From assembly GCF_018327705.1 (NCBI RefSeq), contig NZ_BNEM01000001.1:2666001-2730000 (forward strand): 64,000 nucleotides of DNA, in the 5' to 3' direction. Source of the DNA: Catellatospora sp. TT07R-123. Lineage in GTDB: Bacteria; Actinomycetota; Actinomycetes; Mycobacteriales; Micromonosporaceae. The notes below the pieces were generated by a model. It made no database searches. It was not told the origin of the DNA and worked only from the letters and a program-made list of their open reading frames with translations. Positions 25,796 through 33,757 of the stretch are shown here, in pieces (position 1 is the first letter of the stretch; each line of letters starts with the position of its first letter). A program made the position numbers and the translations under genes.

Positions 25796-26203
25796 TCAGG
25801 CCGCGAGGTCGAGCATCTGCTCGATGAGCTCGATGAAGCGCCCGGCCTGCTGCACGATCGTCTCGGCCTCCTCGGCGGTGACCCGCGCGATGCCCGCCTC
25901 GGCCGCGGACCGCTTGGCGGCACCGGCGGAGAAGAACGTCGACCAGGGGGTCAGCTCGGGGGCGACCATGCTCAGCAGGACCCAGACGCTGGTGATCTGC
26001 TTGCGGCGGGCGGGCGCGGGAGTGGCCCGGGCGGCGATGACCGCGGCGGCGGCACGCAGGGCGGCCAGGTGGGCAGCGGCGTACTGCTGGGCGTGTTCGT
26101 CCGCGTCGCGCGCCTCGGCCAGGCCGCGGTGGGCCAGGTGCATCAGCTCGATCGGGGTGCGGTGCGGCAACGTGTGCGCCGGCACCGTCGTCGTTGCTCT
26201 CAT
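25796..26203 (-). CDS. SAV_6107-family HEPN domain protein
   Basis: A 135-residue, mostly alpha-helical, Ala-rich protein. The pattern IELMHLAHRGLAEARDA followed by AAAHLAALRAAAAVIAAR fits the SAV_6107 HEPN family, which is common just before imuA' in actinomycetes. The Rx4-6H RNase motif of toxin HEPNs is not evident, so the function is unknown. The ATG has GAGGAGGG upstream. Its constant neighbourhood suggests a link to DNA damage responses. The 380 bp upstream contain no gene that I can support. Confidence 0.75.
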   Translation of the reverse strand: MRATTTVPAHTLPHRTPIELMHLAHRGLAEARDADEHAQQYAAAHLAALRAAAAVIAARATPAPARRKQITSVWVLLSMVAPELTPWSTFFSAGAAKRSAAEAGIARVTAEEAETIVQQAGRFIELIEQMLDLAA

Positions 26204-26549
26204 CTCGGCGTTCCCTCCTCGTCGGCCGCGAGCGGCCAGCGCCTGGGCGTGCCGCCACCGTGCGGCGTCGCACGGCTACTGACGACATGCCCACGTTCAC
26301 AGCTGTCTCACCAGCCACGGAGGAAGAGCGTGGAGTTGCGGTGCCGGTCGGGCGTGGAGCTTCCCCACGCCACGCCCGGACCGGCACGCCGGTCGGGCGC
26401 ACCGCGCGCTGCCCGGGGGTCGGTGGGCAGCGTGCGGCGTCCCGCCTGCTGATCAGCGAAGCCGCGAATCTCCGCCGATCGGTGACGGTGTCGCGAACAC
26501 CGTCCCAGGGTCCGCGTCGCGAACCGCTCGCCCTGGAGAACTCATCTCA
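26204..26549. other. Intergenic stretch without a supported gene
   Basis: About 350 bp between the HEPN gene and the LexA-like boxes. Long GC-driven frames exist on both strands but lack ribosome sites and domain-like composition. It may be the 5' leader of the HEPN-imuA'-imuB-dnaE2 unit. It includes a possible second SOS-like half site (TCGCGAACACC near 26490). Confidence 0.4.
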
Positions 26550-26583
26550 GTTCAACATCTTTGTCAGTTCAACATCATTGTCT
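26550..26583 (+). repeat. 17-bp tandem repeat
   Basis: Two adjacent copies, AGTTCAACATCTTTGTC and AGTTCAACATCATTGTC, differ at one position and sit immediately before the LexA-like boxes. The AT-rich composition stands out here. Confidence 0.75.
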
Positions 26584-26622
26584 CGAACACCTGTCCGAAC
26601 AACGAGTAGAACATTAGTTCGA
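26583..26622. promoter_or_regulatory. Two LexA-like SOS boxes
   Basis: TCGAACACCTGTCCGA (26583-26598) and TAGAACATTAGTTCGA (26607-26622) each match the actinobacterial LexA consensus TCGAAC-N4-GTTCGA at 11 of 12 fixed positions, 24 bp apart. The nearest leftward genes are the HEPN-imuA'-imuB-dnaE2 set, known SOS targets elsewhere. The rightward gene is EamA, whose promoter begins 44 bp away. Confidence 0.7.
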
Positions 26623-26665
26623 TAACCCCGGGTTGTAAACCCTGACCCGCCCGGTAAGGACCAAA

Positions 26666-26704
26666 TTGAGATTCGCACGTGACACCAGGTAGCCTCGACC
26701 AGTG
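26666..26704 (+). promoter_or_regulatory. EamA gene promoter, leaderless
   Basis: TTGAGA (26666-26671) and TAGCCT (26690-26695) are 18 nt apart. The GTG start follows the -10 by 6 nt, so transcription should begin at the start codon. Confidence 0.6.
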
Positions 26705-27748
26705 CCGTTCCGTCCCCGCCCCGCGCTGGGCATGCTCATGGTCCTGGTGTCGGGACTCCTGTTCGCACTCAACGGCACCGTCTCCAAACTGATCCTGCGC
26801 GGCGGCGTCAGCGCGCCCGACCTGACCACGCTGCGGGCCCTGGGCGCCTGCCTCGGCCTGGTCGCGCTGGGCGCCGCGCTGCGCCCCGGCTGGCGCCGCT
26901 TCCGGGTCACCGCCGGGCAGCTGCCGCTGCTCATCGCGTACGGCCTGACCGGCTTCCTCGGCGTGCCGATGCTCTACTTCGTCGCCATCTCCCGCATGCC
27001 CGTCGGCATCGCGCTGCTGTTCGAGTACACCGCGCCGCTGCTGGTGGCGCTGTGGGCCCGCTTCGGCCAGCACCAGCCGGTCCGGCCCCGGCTGTGGGCC
27101 GGGCTGGCGCTGTGCCTGCTCGGCCTGGCCTGCGTCGCCGAGGTATGGGGCGACCTGCACCTGGACGGCCTCGGCCTGGCCGCCGGGCTCGGCGCCGCCG
27201 CCCTGCTCGCGTGCTACTACATCTTCGGCGCGAAGGGCGTGAGCAGCCGTGACACCGTCTCGCTCACCGGCTGGGCCTTCGGCGTGTCGGCCGTGGCCGG
27301 GCTGGCCTTCCGCCTGGTCACCGGCGCCGCCCCGGACTGGAGCGCGCTGGGCGGGCACACCGCGGGCGGCACACCGCTGTGGCTGCTGGCGGCCTACCTG
27401 CTCGTGCTCGGCACGATCGTGCCGTACCTGCTGGTCGCCGGGGCGCTGCGGCACCTGCCCGCCACCAGCGTCGGCATCCTCGGCATGGTCGAGCCGGTCT
27501 TCGCCACCGCCGCCGCGTGGCTGGTGCTCGGCGAGTGGCTGAACCCGGCCCAGCTCGCGGGCGGGGCGCTGGTGCTGGCCGGGGTGGTGCTCGCCGAGAC
27601 CGCCCGGATGCCCGCGGCGCCGCCCGCACCGGCGGCTCGCCTTGACAGCCTGCCTGAACGGCGGACCATCGACGTCTCCCCATCAGCGCTGGGGCAGAAT
27701 GAGACCCATGTCGCACCCGAACGTGACCGCAGTCCAGCACGCCCTTGA
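26702..27748 (+). CDS. EamA/DMT-superfamily transporter
   Basis: A 348-residue membrane protein with ten predicted helices in two EamA halves (first GLLFALNGTVSKLIL, second GWAFGVSAVAGLAFR, and the typical ending VEPVFATAAAWLVLGEWLN). These are drug/metabolite exporters; the substrate is unknown. The GTG start is leaderless. The last 40 residues are polar and overlap the start of the YbaK gene by 41 bp in another frame, an unusually long overlap that may reflect a lost earlier stop. Confidence 0.88.
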   Translation: MPFRPRPALGMLMVLVSGLLFALNGTVSKLILRGGVSAPDLTTLRALGACLGLVALGAALRPGWRRFRVTAGQLPLLIAYGLTGFLGVPMLYFVAISRMPVGIALLFEYTAPLLVALWARFGQHQPVRPRLWAGLALCLLGLACVAEVWGDLHLDGLGLAAGLGAAALLACYYIFGAKGVSSRDTVSLTGWAFGVSAVAGLAFRLVTGAAPDWSALGGHTAGGTPLWLLAAYLLVLGTIVPYLLVAGALRHLPATSVGILGMVEPVFATAAAWLVLGEWLNPAQLAGGALVLAGVVLAETARMPAAPPAPAARLDSLPERRTIDVSPSALGQNETHVAPERDRSPARP

Positions 27749-28199
27749 CGCCGCCGACGCGCGCGACTCCGCCGGCGCGGGCTGCCGGGTGATCGAACTC
27801 GACGACGGCGTGCACACCGCGGTCGCGGCCGCGCAGGCGCTCGGGGTCGAGGTCGGCCAGATCGCCAACTCGCTGATCTTCGAGGTGGACGGCGAGCCGC
27901 TGCTGGTGCTCACCTCCGGCCGCCACCGCGTCGACACCGCGAAGGTCGCCGCCGACCTGGGCGTGTCCAAGCTGCACCGGGCCACGCCGGAGTTCGTCCG
28001 CGAGCACACCGGCCAGCCCATCGGCGGCGTCGCCCCGCTGGGCCACCCCAAGCCGGTGCGCACGCTGATCGACACCGCGCTGGCCGACTACGACCAGATC
28101 TGGGCCGCGGGCGGGGTGCCCCGCGCGGTCTTCCCCGTCACGTATGCCGAGCTGCTGCGGGTCACCTCGGCGACCCCGGCCCAGGTCGCGGCCGCATGA
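27708..28199 (+). CDS. YbaK/EbsC-type aminoacyl-tRNA deacylase
   Basis: A 163-residue protein of the YbaK/ProX editing family. It matches in the hydrophobic core (GVEVGQIANSLIFEVDGEPLLVL), the basic stretch, and GQPIGGVAPLGHPKPVRTLID near residues 103-123. Relatives hydrolyse mischarged tRNAs such as Cys- or Ala-tRNA-Pro; the exact substrate is unclear. The ATG at 27708 is 7 nt after CAGAAT. The stop overlaps the next ATG (ATGA), so it is coupled to the GNAT gene. Confidence 0.9.
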   Translation: MSHPNVTAVQHALDAADARDSAGAGCRVIELDDGVHTAVAAAQALGVEVGQIANSLIFEVDGEPLLVLTSGRHRVDTAKVAADLGVSKLHRATPEFVREHTGQPIGGVAPLGHPKPVRTLIDTALADYDQIWAAGGVPRAVFPVTYAELLRVTSATPAQVAAA

Positions 28200-28759
28200 G
28201 GCTGGTGCCCTGGACGCCGGACGACCTCGCCCGGCGCATGGACGACGTGCTGTCGGTGTTCGGCGAGGCGATGTCGTACCAGGCCGACGCCCTGGCGGTG
28301 CGGCGCGGCTACATCTCCGCCCACCTGCGGCGGCCGCAGTTCCGGGCCATCGCCGCGCTCAGCCTCCAGGGCCACCTGCTCGGCTTCGCCTACGGCTACC
28401 ACTCCGCACCCGGCCAGTGGTGGCACGACGTGGTCAGCTCCGTGCTCACCGACGCCCAGCGCACCCACTGGATGACCGACTGCTTCGAGGTCGTGGAGCT
28501 GCACGTACGGCCCAGCGCGCAGGGTCACGGCCTGGGCGAGGCCCAGCTGCGGGCACTGCTGTCGATGACCCGTGCCCGGACCACGCTGCTGTCCACCCCC
28601 GAGGCCGACGAGCGGGCGTCACGCGCGTGGCGGCTCTACCGGCGCACCGGCTTCAGCGACGTCTGCCGCCACCTGCTGTTCCCCGGCGACCCCCGCCCCT
28701 TCGCCATCCTCGGCAACACCCTCCCCCTGCCGACCCCGCCCAGCACCCCCACCCCGTGA
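28196..28759 (+). CDS. GNAT-family N-acetyltransferase
   Basis: A 187-residue acetyltransferase. The acetyl-CoA motif is VVELHVRPSAQGHGLGEAQL, near residues 100-119, and YRRTGFSDV is the usual C-terminal strand-helix. The acceptor is unknown; a GNAT gene (Rv2170) occupies the corresponding place in M. tuberculosis. The start overlaps the YbaK stop. A family B palindrome follows the stop codon directly. Confidence 0.85.
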   Translation: MRLVPWTPDDLARRMDDVLSVFGEAMSYQADALAVRRGYISAHLRRPQFRAIAALSLQGHLLGFAYGYHSAPGQWWHDVVSSVLTDAQRTHWMTDCFEVVELHVRPSAQGHGLGEAQLRALLSMTRARTTLLSTPEADERASRAWRLYRRTGFSDVCRHLLFPGDPRPFAILGNTLPLPTPPSTPTP

Positions 28760-28845
28760 CCCGTTTTACATAAACGTTGGCCTATCTCATCGACTCGGAC
28801 AAGATCGAAGTCGACGAGATAGGCCAACGTTTATGAAAGACGGGG
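28760..28845. repeat. Palindromic repeat family B, copy 2
   Basis: CATAAACGTTGGCCTATCTC and its complement form the core of a 26-bp stem (28769-28794 with 28810-28835). Looser outer CCCGTTTT/AAAGACGGG pairing extends to both edges. It lies between convergent genes, and family D copy 1 follows 25 bp later. Confidence 0.9.
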
Positions 28846-28869
28846 CAGGTGGGCGAGCGAGCGAGCGAC

Positions 28870-28936
28870 GGCCAAGTTGCCTGGCAATCGGGCGTAAACG
28901 GGTCCATGATTCGCCCGATTGCCCGGCAACTTGGCC
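28870..28936 (+). repeat. Palindromic repeat family D, copy 1
   Basis: Arms of 25 nt (28870-28894, 28912-28936) with one mismatch and a 17-nt loop. The inner 57-bp core (28875-28931), AGTTGCC...GGCAACT with TCGGGCG, has the same length as the copy at 55933-55989. It lies downstream of the convergent phosphatidyltransferase-like gene. Confidence 0.85.
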
Positions 28937-28965
28937 GATCGGCTGTGCGCAGGATCGGTGCCCGG

Positions 28966-29691
28966 CTACGCGAGGACCTTGCGGACGATGCCCAGGAGCT
29001 GGCCGAGGCCGAGCACCGCGAGGGTGATCCAGAGGACCAGCATCATGGTGACCACACCTGCGGCCAGGTCGGCGCCGATCTGGGTGCCGGTCACCGCGGC
29101 CAGCATGAGCGAGAGCAGGGCCAGCCAGATCCGGGTGGCGTGGTCGCCGATGGTGGCCGACCCGGCGGCCCGCAGGCCCACCGCCCCGGCCCGCGCCCGG
29201 ACGTACTCGTGCAGCCAGACCAGCGCCCCGCACAGCAGCACCACCGTCTGCTGCGCGCCGAGCGCGGCCAGCGCCGCCAGCCAGCACATCTCGCTCATCC
29301 GGTCGAGCATCGCCCGGTAGAACCCGCCGAGCCGGGTCGACCGCCGCAGCAGCACGGCCAGCGTCTGCGCGACCGTGTCGGCGGCGACGCCCGCGAGCAG
29401 GACCAGGGCCGCCAGCGCGGGCCAGGCACCGCCGCGGGCGGCCAGCAGCGGCACGAGCGGCGCGCACGCCGCGGCGACCAGCATCGGGTACGACGGCCGC
29501 AGCCCGAACCGCGCCAGCACCCCGCCGGCCGTGAACGCGATCCGCAGCCACCGCCGCAGCAGGGGACCGGCGTGGCGCGGGTCGAAGCCGTCGTGCGTGC
29601 TCGACCAGCCGGCGACGTATCCGTCCCAGCTCATCGGCGCCGCTGCGGCCTGCGGCGGCGCCGGTGTCGTCGGTGTCGTCGGTGTCGTCAT
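28966..29691 (-). CDS. CDP-alcohol phosphatidyltransferase-like membrane protein with degenerate active site
   Basis: A 241-residue membrane protein with about six helices and a family-like arrangement. The region AADTVAQTLAVLLRRSTRLG then GFYRAMLDRMSE aligns with the CDP-alcohol motif D-x2-D-G-x2-A-R...G-x3-D-x3-D. However, the second Asp, the Gly, the Arg and the third Asp are replaced (A, Q, V and R respectively). Catalysis is therefore doubtful. An in-frame GTG at 29700 is an alternative start. It precedes repeats D1 and B2 and follows metF on the same strand by 40 bp. Confidence 0.65.
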   Translation of the reverse strand: MTTPTTPTTPAPPQAAAAPMSWDGYVAGWSSTHDGFDPRHAGPLLRRWLRIAFTAGGVLARFGLRPSYPMLVAAACAPLVPLLAARGGAWPALAALVLLAGVAADTVAQTLAVLLRRSTRLGGFYRAMLDRMSEMCWLAALAALGAQQTVVLLCGALVWLHEYVRARAGAVGLRAAGSATIGDHATRIWLALLSLMLAAVTGTQIGADLAAGVVTMMLVLWITLAVLGLGQLLGIVRKVLA

Positions 29692-29731
29692 GCCCCCCAC
29701 TCCCGGCCGGGATCGGCCGGCCCGGGCGGGG

Positions 29732-30652
29732 CTACACCGTGGCGCCCACCCGAAGCCGCTGCCACACCTCGCGCGTGGCAGTCGACCGGTTCAACGTGAT
29801 GAAGTGCAGGCCGGGTGCGCCCTCGGCGAGAAGCTTCGTGCACAGCTCGGTCGCGAACTCCACGCCGATCGCCCGCACCGCCTGCGGATCGTCGGCGACG
29901 GCGCGCAGCCGCTGCGCCAGATCGGCCGGGAACACCGCCCCGGACAGCTGCGCCATCCGCTCGATCTGGCTGACGTTGGTCACCGGCATCACGCCCGGGA
30001 TGATCGGCACTTCGCAGCCGGACGCGTGCACCGCGTCGCGCAGGCGCGCCCAGTCCTCCCAGTTGAAGAAGAACTGCGTGATCGCGTAGTCGGCCCCCGC
30101 CCGGCACTTGCGCACGAAATGGCGCACGTCGGAGTCGAGGTCGGGCGAGCGCGGATGCTTCTCCGGGAACGCCGCCACGCCCACGCAGTAGTCGCCGCTC
30201 TCCTTCAGCAGCCGCACCAGCTCCTCGGCGTAGTGCAGCCCCTCGGGGTGCGCCGTCCACGGGGCCTGCGGGTCGCTGCCCGGCGGGTCGCCCCGCAGCG
30301 CCAGCACGTTGCGCACGCCCGCGTCGGAGTAGTGCCCGATCACGTGCCGCAGCTCGGCGACCGAATGGTTGACCGCGGTCAGGTGCCCCAGCGGCAGCAG
30401 CGTCGTCTCGGTCGCGATCCGCTCGGTGAGCTGCACGGTGGTGTCCCGGGTGCTGCCGCCGGCGCCGTACGTGATCGAGACGAACGACGGCTGTAGCGAC
30501 TCCAGCTCACGGATGGCCTGCCAGAGCAGGCGCTCACCGTCGGGCGTCTTCGGCGGGAAGAACTCGAACGAGAACGTCGGCTCCCCCGACGACAGCAGGT
30601 CTCGGACCGTCGGGCGGGGCCCCGGCATGGTGGAGGGAGCGCGCAGTGTCAC
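29732..30652 (-). CDS. metF: Methylenetetrahydrofolate reductase
   Basis: A 306-residue flavoprotein that reduces 5,10-methylene-THF to 5-methyl-THF for methionine synthesis. Diagnostic stretches are [47 protein letters not shown] and [14 protein letters not shown]. The start is taken as the GTG at 30652 because TAGAGT lies 7 nt upstream; the frame could extend 28 codons further. The orientation and place match Rv2172c in M. tuberculosis, here with the full MTHFR motifs. Confidence 0.95.
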   Translation of the reverse strand: MTLRAPSTMPGPRPTVRDLLSSGEPTFSFEFFPPKTPDGERLLWQAIRELESLQPSFVSITYGAGGSTRDTTVQLTERIATETTLLPLGHLTAVNHSVAELRHVIGHYSDAGVRNVLALRGDPPGSDPQAPWTAHPEGLHYAEELVRLLKESGDYCVGVAAFPEKHPRSPDLDSDVRHFVRKCRAGADYAITQFFFNWEDWARLRDAVHASGCEVPIIPGVMPVTNVSQIERMAQLSGAVFPADLAQRLRAVADDPQAVRAIGVEFATELCTKLLAEGAPGLHFITLNRSTATREVWQRLRVGATV

Positions 30653-30732
30653 CCTGCCGACTCTATCGGCGATCGGGTACGGCCGGCCGTGCCATCTCAG
30701 CGTGTGGCGGGCGTACCTCCTGGTGATCGTGA

Positions 30733-31026
30733 TCACCGGGCACCGCGCGGCGGCTCGTCAGCAGCCAGGAACCAGTCGGTGAACGCGGCCGCGCCCCGGC
30801 CCGTCACCGGATGTCGGCACGCCGCGAGAAGGCCCCGCTCGGCGTAGCGCCGGGCCGGGCACGGCCAGGCCAGCTCGCACACCCGGCACCGGGCCACCGG
30901 CCATGAGCCGGCGGCGGTCACATGGTCGTGCAGCAGGCGGGCGGCCAGCCGCCACATCAGCGGCTGGGCGACCCCGTCGGGCGGGTCGAGCGGCGGGTTC
31001 TCCCAGTCGACCGGGGGCAACTCCAT
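30733..31026 (-). CDS. Small Cys-rich protein beside a GntR regulator
   Basis: A 97-residue protein that starts at ATG 31026 with a near-ideal GGAGG site 4 nt upstream. Four cysteines are arranged as [10 protein letters not shown] then a later AACRHP, which could bind metal. The N-terminus is Pro-rich ([18 protein letters not shown]). I recognise no named family. It is the third gene of a minus-strand set with gntR (31514) and another Cys-rich protein (31235), likely sharing control. Function unknown. Confidence 0.7.
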   Translation of the reverse strand: MELPPVDWENPPLDPPDGVAQPLMWRLAARLLHDHVTAAGSWPVARCRVCELAWPCPARRYAERGLLAACRHPVTGRGAAAFTDWFLAADEPPRGAR

Positions 31027-31047
31027 CGGACCTCCAGGAAGGGGGGA

Positions 31048-31089
31048 CCGGGACGGCGCGAGCACTTGGGAGATGACACGCCGTCCCGG
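31048..31089. promoter_or_regulatory. Inverted repeat upstream of the Cys-rich gene
   Basis: CCGGGACGGCG (31048-31058) and CGCCGTCCCGG (31079-31089) are perfect 11-bp arms with a 20-nt spacer, about 20 bp before the start at 31026. It may be a transcript hairpin in the 5' region or an operator. Confidence 0.4.
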
Positions 31090-31234
31090 CACCTGCGTCC
31101 GGGCCATGGGAGTGGTCGACCGCCGCAGGTGTCTTCAGCAAAGCGCATCCAGCGCGCCTTGGGAGGGGCCAGCTGTATGTGGGCCAGCGGCGTTTGAGTC
31201 CTTACACCACCAACCCAGAAGGTACAAAAAACAC

Positions 31235-31432
31235 TTATGGGTACGGCGCCCAGTCCTCAAACTGAACGATCAGGCGGCCCGCGTACGTCCGGACCTCACA
31301 CGGATGCGGCCTACCGCAGCTGCGGCAGCAGCCCGAGCCGTCACGCCGATGCACCCGCAGCAGACCCCTGGCCCGCGCCGCATGGGCTTCGGCATACGAC
31401 TGGAATTCGAGCTCGCCGACAGGTTCGCCCAT
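31235..31432 (-). CDS. Small CxxC-type Cys-rich protein downstream of gntR
   Basis: A 65-residue protein with a strong AAAGGAGG site before ATG 31432. The cysteines form CCRSCGRPHPC near residues 39-49, a knuckle that could bind zinc. The ending QFEDWAPYP is aromatic. No family is recognised. It lies 81 bp after the gntR stop, with a paired palindrome between. An upstream in-frame start would not use the ribosome site. Confidence 0.65.
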   Translation of the reverse strand: MGEPVGELEFQSYAEAHAARARGLLRVHRRDGSGCCRSCGRPHPCEVRTYAGRLIVQFEDWAPYP

Positions 31433-31475
31433 GTCACCCGGCCTCCTTTGTGGACGGTGTGACATCTGTCAAGCA

Positions 31476-31513
31476 CAACTGTTCCGAACAATCAACACTG
31501 TTCGGAACAGTTG
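31476..31513. promoter_or_regulatory. Paired TGTTCSGAACA palindromes, candidate GntR operator
   Basis: Perfect 15-bp arms (CAACTGTTCCGAACA and its complement) flank 8 nt. Each arm itself holds the palindrome TGTTC[C/G]GAACA, with centres 19 bp apart. On the minus strand TTGACA lies just downstream, ahead of the 31432 start. A partial copy (CTGTTCCGAA) lies in the gntR promoter. Confidence 0.55.
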
Positions 31514-32257
31514 TCAGGCAGGGAAGGAGTACTCCAGCTCGTAGGCATCAGCGTCGAGAATCATTCGGGTGACCTCGACGCAACGCTCCCCCGAGTAGGC
31601 TGCCCGCGTCACCTCCAGTACACGGGCGCCATCAGCAGCCAGATCAAGCGCGACGACCTCGTCTGGTGTCGGGCTGCGGCCGATGATCCGCTCAGTGAAC
31701 CGGTCGGGCGCACAACCCTGCTCGGCGAGACGGCCGTAGGTGCCGCCCGGCCCGGTGTCGGTGTGCTCGATGCGCGTGCCGCGGGTCAGCTCCGTAGGCA
31801 GGTAGGACACGGCGAGCTGCACCACCCGCTCCTCGACCGCGAAACGCCGGGAGCGGGAGAGAACCGTGTCGCCGATGTCTACGCCCAGCGCACTCGCCGC
31901 GAATTCCGGAGCCGGCACGTCGCCGACGACGACATCGACCGTACGCGGTCGAGGACCGGTGTCATGGTCCTGGATCGAGGCGCCCGCACCCCACCGCGCC
32001 TGGGCCAGCCGACCAGGCGAGCTACGGATGATCCGTTCGAATCGACGCACGAACGTGCCCGCGCCCGGACGGGACATGACCAGGCCGTCGGCGCGGAGGA
32101 CGTCCAGGGCACGGGTGGCGATACCCACTGCGACGTCGTACTGCGCGGCTATCTCGCGCAGCGACGGCAGCCGGGCGCCTTCGGGCAATTCTCCGGACAG
32201 AATCCGTTGGCGGAGCTGATCGGCCACCCGCCGGTACGCCGCCTGCTCGCCCGCCAT
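31514..32257 (-). CDS. GntR/HutC-family transcriptional regulator
   Basis: A 247-residue regulator. The N-terminal winged helix is RRVADQLRQRILSGELPEG then LPSLREIAAQYDVAVGIATR (residues 9-50). The UTRA-type ligand domain (residues 85-245) has SRSRRFAVEERVVQLAVSYL. The ligand is unknown. The candidate operators are the paired TGTTCSGAACA sites after its stop and a half copy at its own promoter, which suggests autoregulation plus control of the following Cys-rich gene. Confidence 0.88.
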   Translation of the reverse strand: MAGEQAAYRRVADQLRQRILSGELPEGARLPSLREIAAQYDVAVGIATRALDVLRADGLVMSRPGAGTFVRRFERIIRSSPGRLAQARWGAGASIQDHDTGPRPRTVDVVVGDVPAPEFAASALGVDIGDTVLSRSRRFAVEERVVQLAVSYLPTELTRGTRIEHTDTGPGGTYGRLAEQGCAPDRFTERIIGRSPTPDEVVALDLAADGARVLEVTRAAYSGERCVEVTRMILDADAYELEYSFPA

Positions 32258-32276
32258 CGCGCCGGACCACCCCTCA

Positions 32277-32299
32277 TCCTTCGGAACAGTCGCACTCTA
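32277..32299 (-). promoter_or_regulatory. gntR promoter with a partial operator
   Basis: On the minus strand TAGAGT (32299-32294) is followed by GCGA and CTGTTCCGAAGG. That sequence repeats most of the paired operator at 31476-31513 and would cover the transcription start. Confidence 0.45.
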
Positions 32300-32350
32300 C
32301 GGCACCAAACCACTCGCAGTTCCCGCCGACCGCCGCCGGAGAAGCGCGAA

Positions 32351-32412
32351 GATCCGTTTTCGTGGACGCCTGGTGTCGCTATAGCAGCACCCAGCGTCCA
32401 CAAGAACGGATC
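32351..32412 (+). repeat. Palindromic repeat family A, copy 3
   Basis: 62 bp with the conserved GTGGACGC/GCGTCCAC core, GATC ends, TATA loop and the GCAGCACC right inner arm. In the outer stem AAAT of copies 1-2 is replaced by TTTT with a matching change in the other arm, so pairing is kept. The flank AAGCC after GGATC is shared with copy 2. It lies between gntR and the divergent HEAT-like gene. Confidence 0.9.
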
Positions 32413-32484
32413 AAGCCACTCCCACAAAGCGTGCGCGGCAAATTGGTGGTGGCGGAACGGGGCTGGCAGCCATCCTGGGCCGCG

Positions 32485-33687
32485 ATGAGCGATACCGACG
32501 AACAGCCGCCCTCGTGGCGGTACGCCCACACCGACACCCTCGACGGCGCCCTGCAGCGCGGTCGCGGCATCGGCGCCCTCATGGCGCTGCGGGATCCCGC
32601 AGCGCCCGAGGCTGTCTACGCCTGCATCCGCCGCGACCACCGCTGGGACCAGCAGGTCGACGACCGTGCCGACTATCTGGCCCGCCTGGTGCGCGACCTG
32701 GACCTGGACCTGACCCCGATCGCCGACCAGTTATACGAACCCGTCGACCCGGACGTGGATCCCGACAACACCTTCCAACTCGGCGCCGACGTGCTCACCG
32801 CGCTCGGCAGAGGCGGCGACCAGTCCGCCGTCGCGGTCTTGCGTGCCTATCTCGCCGAAGGCACATGCTGGTCGTCGGTACTCTCCCGCATCGAGTCGCA
32901 GTGGCCGGCCGACGATTGGGACGATCTCGACGCGGTGTGCGTGGCGCGCCTGTCCGAACAGGATGAGGACGAGTTCGCCTTCTCCTGTCCGCTGGCCCTC
33001 GCACGCTGGGCGCCCCGGCAACCGCGCCTGGCCGGGATTCTGCGTCGGCACGAGCAGCGTGGTCCGCACGCCCGCTCGGCGATTCCGGACCGAAGCTCCG
33101 ATGAACTGGTCACGGTGCTGGCCGACCCCGACGTCCCCCGGCACCGGAAACTGACAGCGCTGCGTGAGCTGGAACGTCTCGGCAAACCCGAACCCCGGCT
33201 GCTCGACCTGATCGACGCGGGCTTGGACCTGCCGCTGCTGGCCCGATCACTGCGGCGGCTGGGCGCGGCCGCGGTCGACCGGGCCCGCGGCTGGACGCCT
33301 GACCTGGGTGCGCAGCGGTACTGGTTCGGCAACCTGGTGCTGGCCAGGCACGGCACCGCCGCCGACCTCCCGCGGCTGCTGGAGGCGTGGAACTGGCTGC
33401 GGGACCGGCCGGACGACTGGTGCGGCTTCGACCGCCTCGCCGACGGCTTCGCGCGGTTCGGCACGGCCGCCGCCGAGGCGATGCCAGGGCTGACCGGGGT
33501 ATGGCGATGGACGCCGCACTCGTACGAGCGCGCGGCCGTCCTGCGCGCCATGCTCGCCGTCGACCCGGTCCGCGCCCAGCGCGCCCTCGGGCCCGCCCTG
33601 CTCGACTGCGAGGTCGGCACACGCGAGGTCGCCGCCGCAGCAGCTGCCCGGGACAGACAGCCGGGGGTTGTCGTACCTGGACGGTAG
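32485..33687 (+). CDS. HEAT-repeat-like protein of unknown function
   Basis: A 400-residue protein made of helical pairs resembling HEAT repeats (for example residues 217-245, ADPDVPRHRKLTALRELERL). No catalytic motif is seen. It probably binds other proteins. The ATG at 32485 gives MSDTDEQPPSWRYAHTDTLD; a frame extending upstream through repeat A3 is unlikely to be real. No clear ribosome site precedes it. The base composition is slightly less GC-skewed than its neighbours, and the flanking repeat suggests an accessory gene. It overlaps nothing and is followed by an XRE regulator. Confidence 0.65.
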   Translation: MSDTDEQPPSWRYAHTDTLDGALQRGRGIGALMALRDPAAPEAVYACIRRDHRWDQQVDDRADYLARLVRDLDLDLTPIADQLYEPVDPDVDPDNTFQLGADVLTALGRGGDQSAVAVLRAYLAEGTCWSSVLSRIESQWPADDWDDLDAVCVARLSEQDEDEFAFSCPLALARWAPRQPRLAGILRRHEQRGPHARSAIPDRSSDELVTVLADPDVPRHRKLTALRELERLGKPEPRLLDLIDAGLDLPLLARSLRRLGAAAVDRARGWTPDLGAQRYWFGNLVLARHGTAADLPRLLEAWNWLRDRPDDWCGFDRLADGFARFGTAAAEAMPGLTGVWRWTPHSYERAAVLRAMLAVDPVRAQRALGPALLDCEVGTREVAAAAAARDRQPGVVVPGR

Positions 33688-33757
33688 GAAGGGTGGCGGC
33701 GCACGGGGTCAGCGCCGGGGGTCGGCCTGCAGGAACACCACGGGGTGGGAGGCCGCC

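Noticed and set aside
26194-26625. 143-codon plus-strand frame over the LexA-like boxes
   Set aside because: No ribosome site, poorly composed and crosses the tandem repeat; treated as noncoding.
30653-30732. S-adenosylmethionine riboswitch before metF
   Set aside because: The start codon follows the -10 by 7 nt, leaving no leader, and no SAM-motif is seen.
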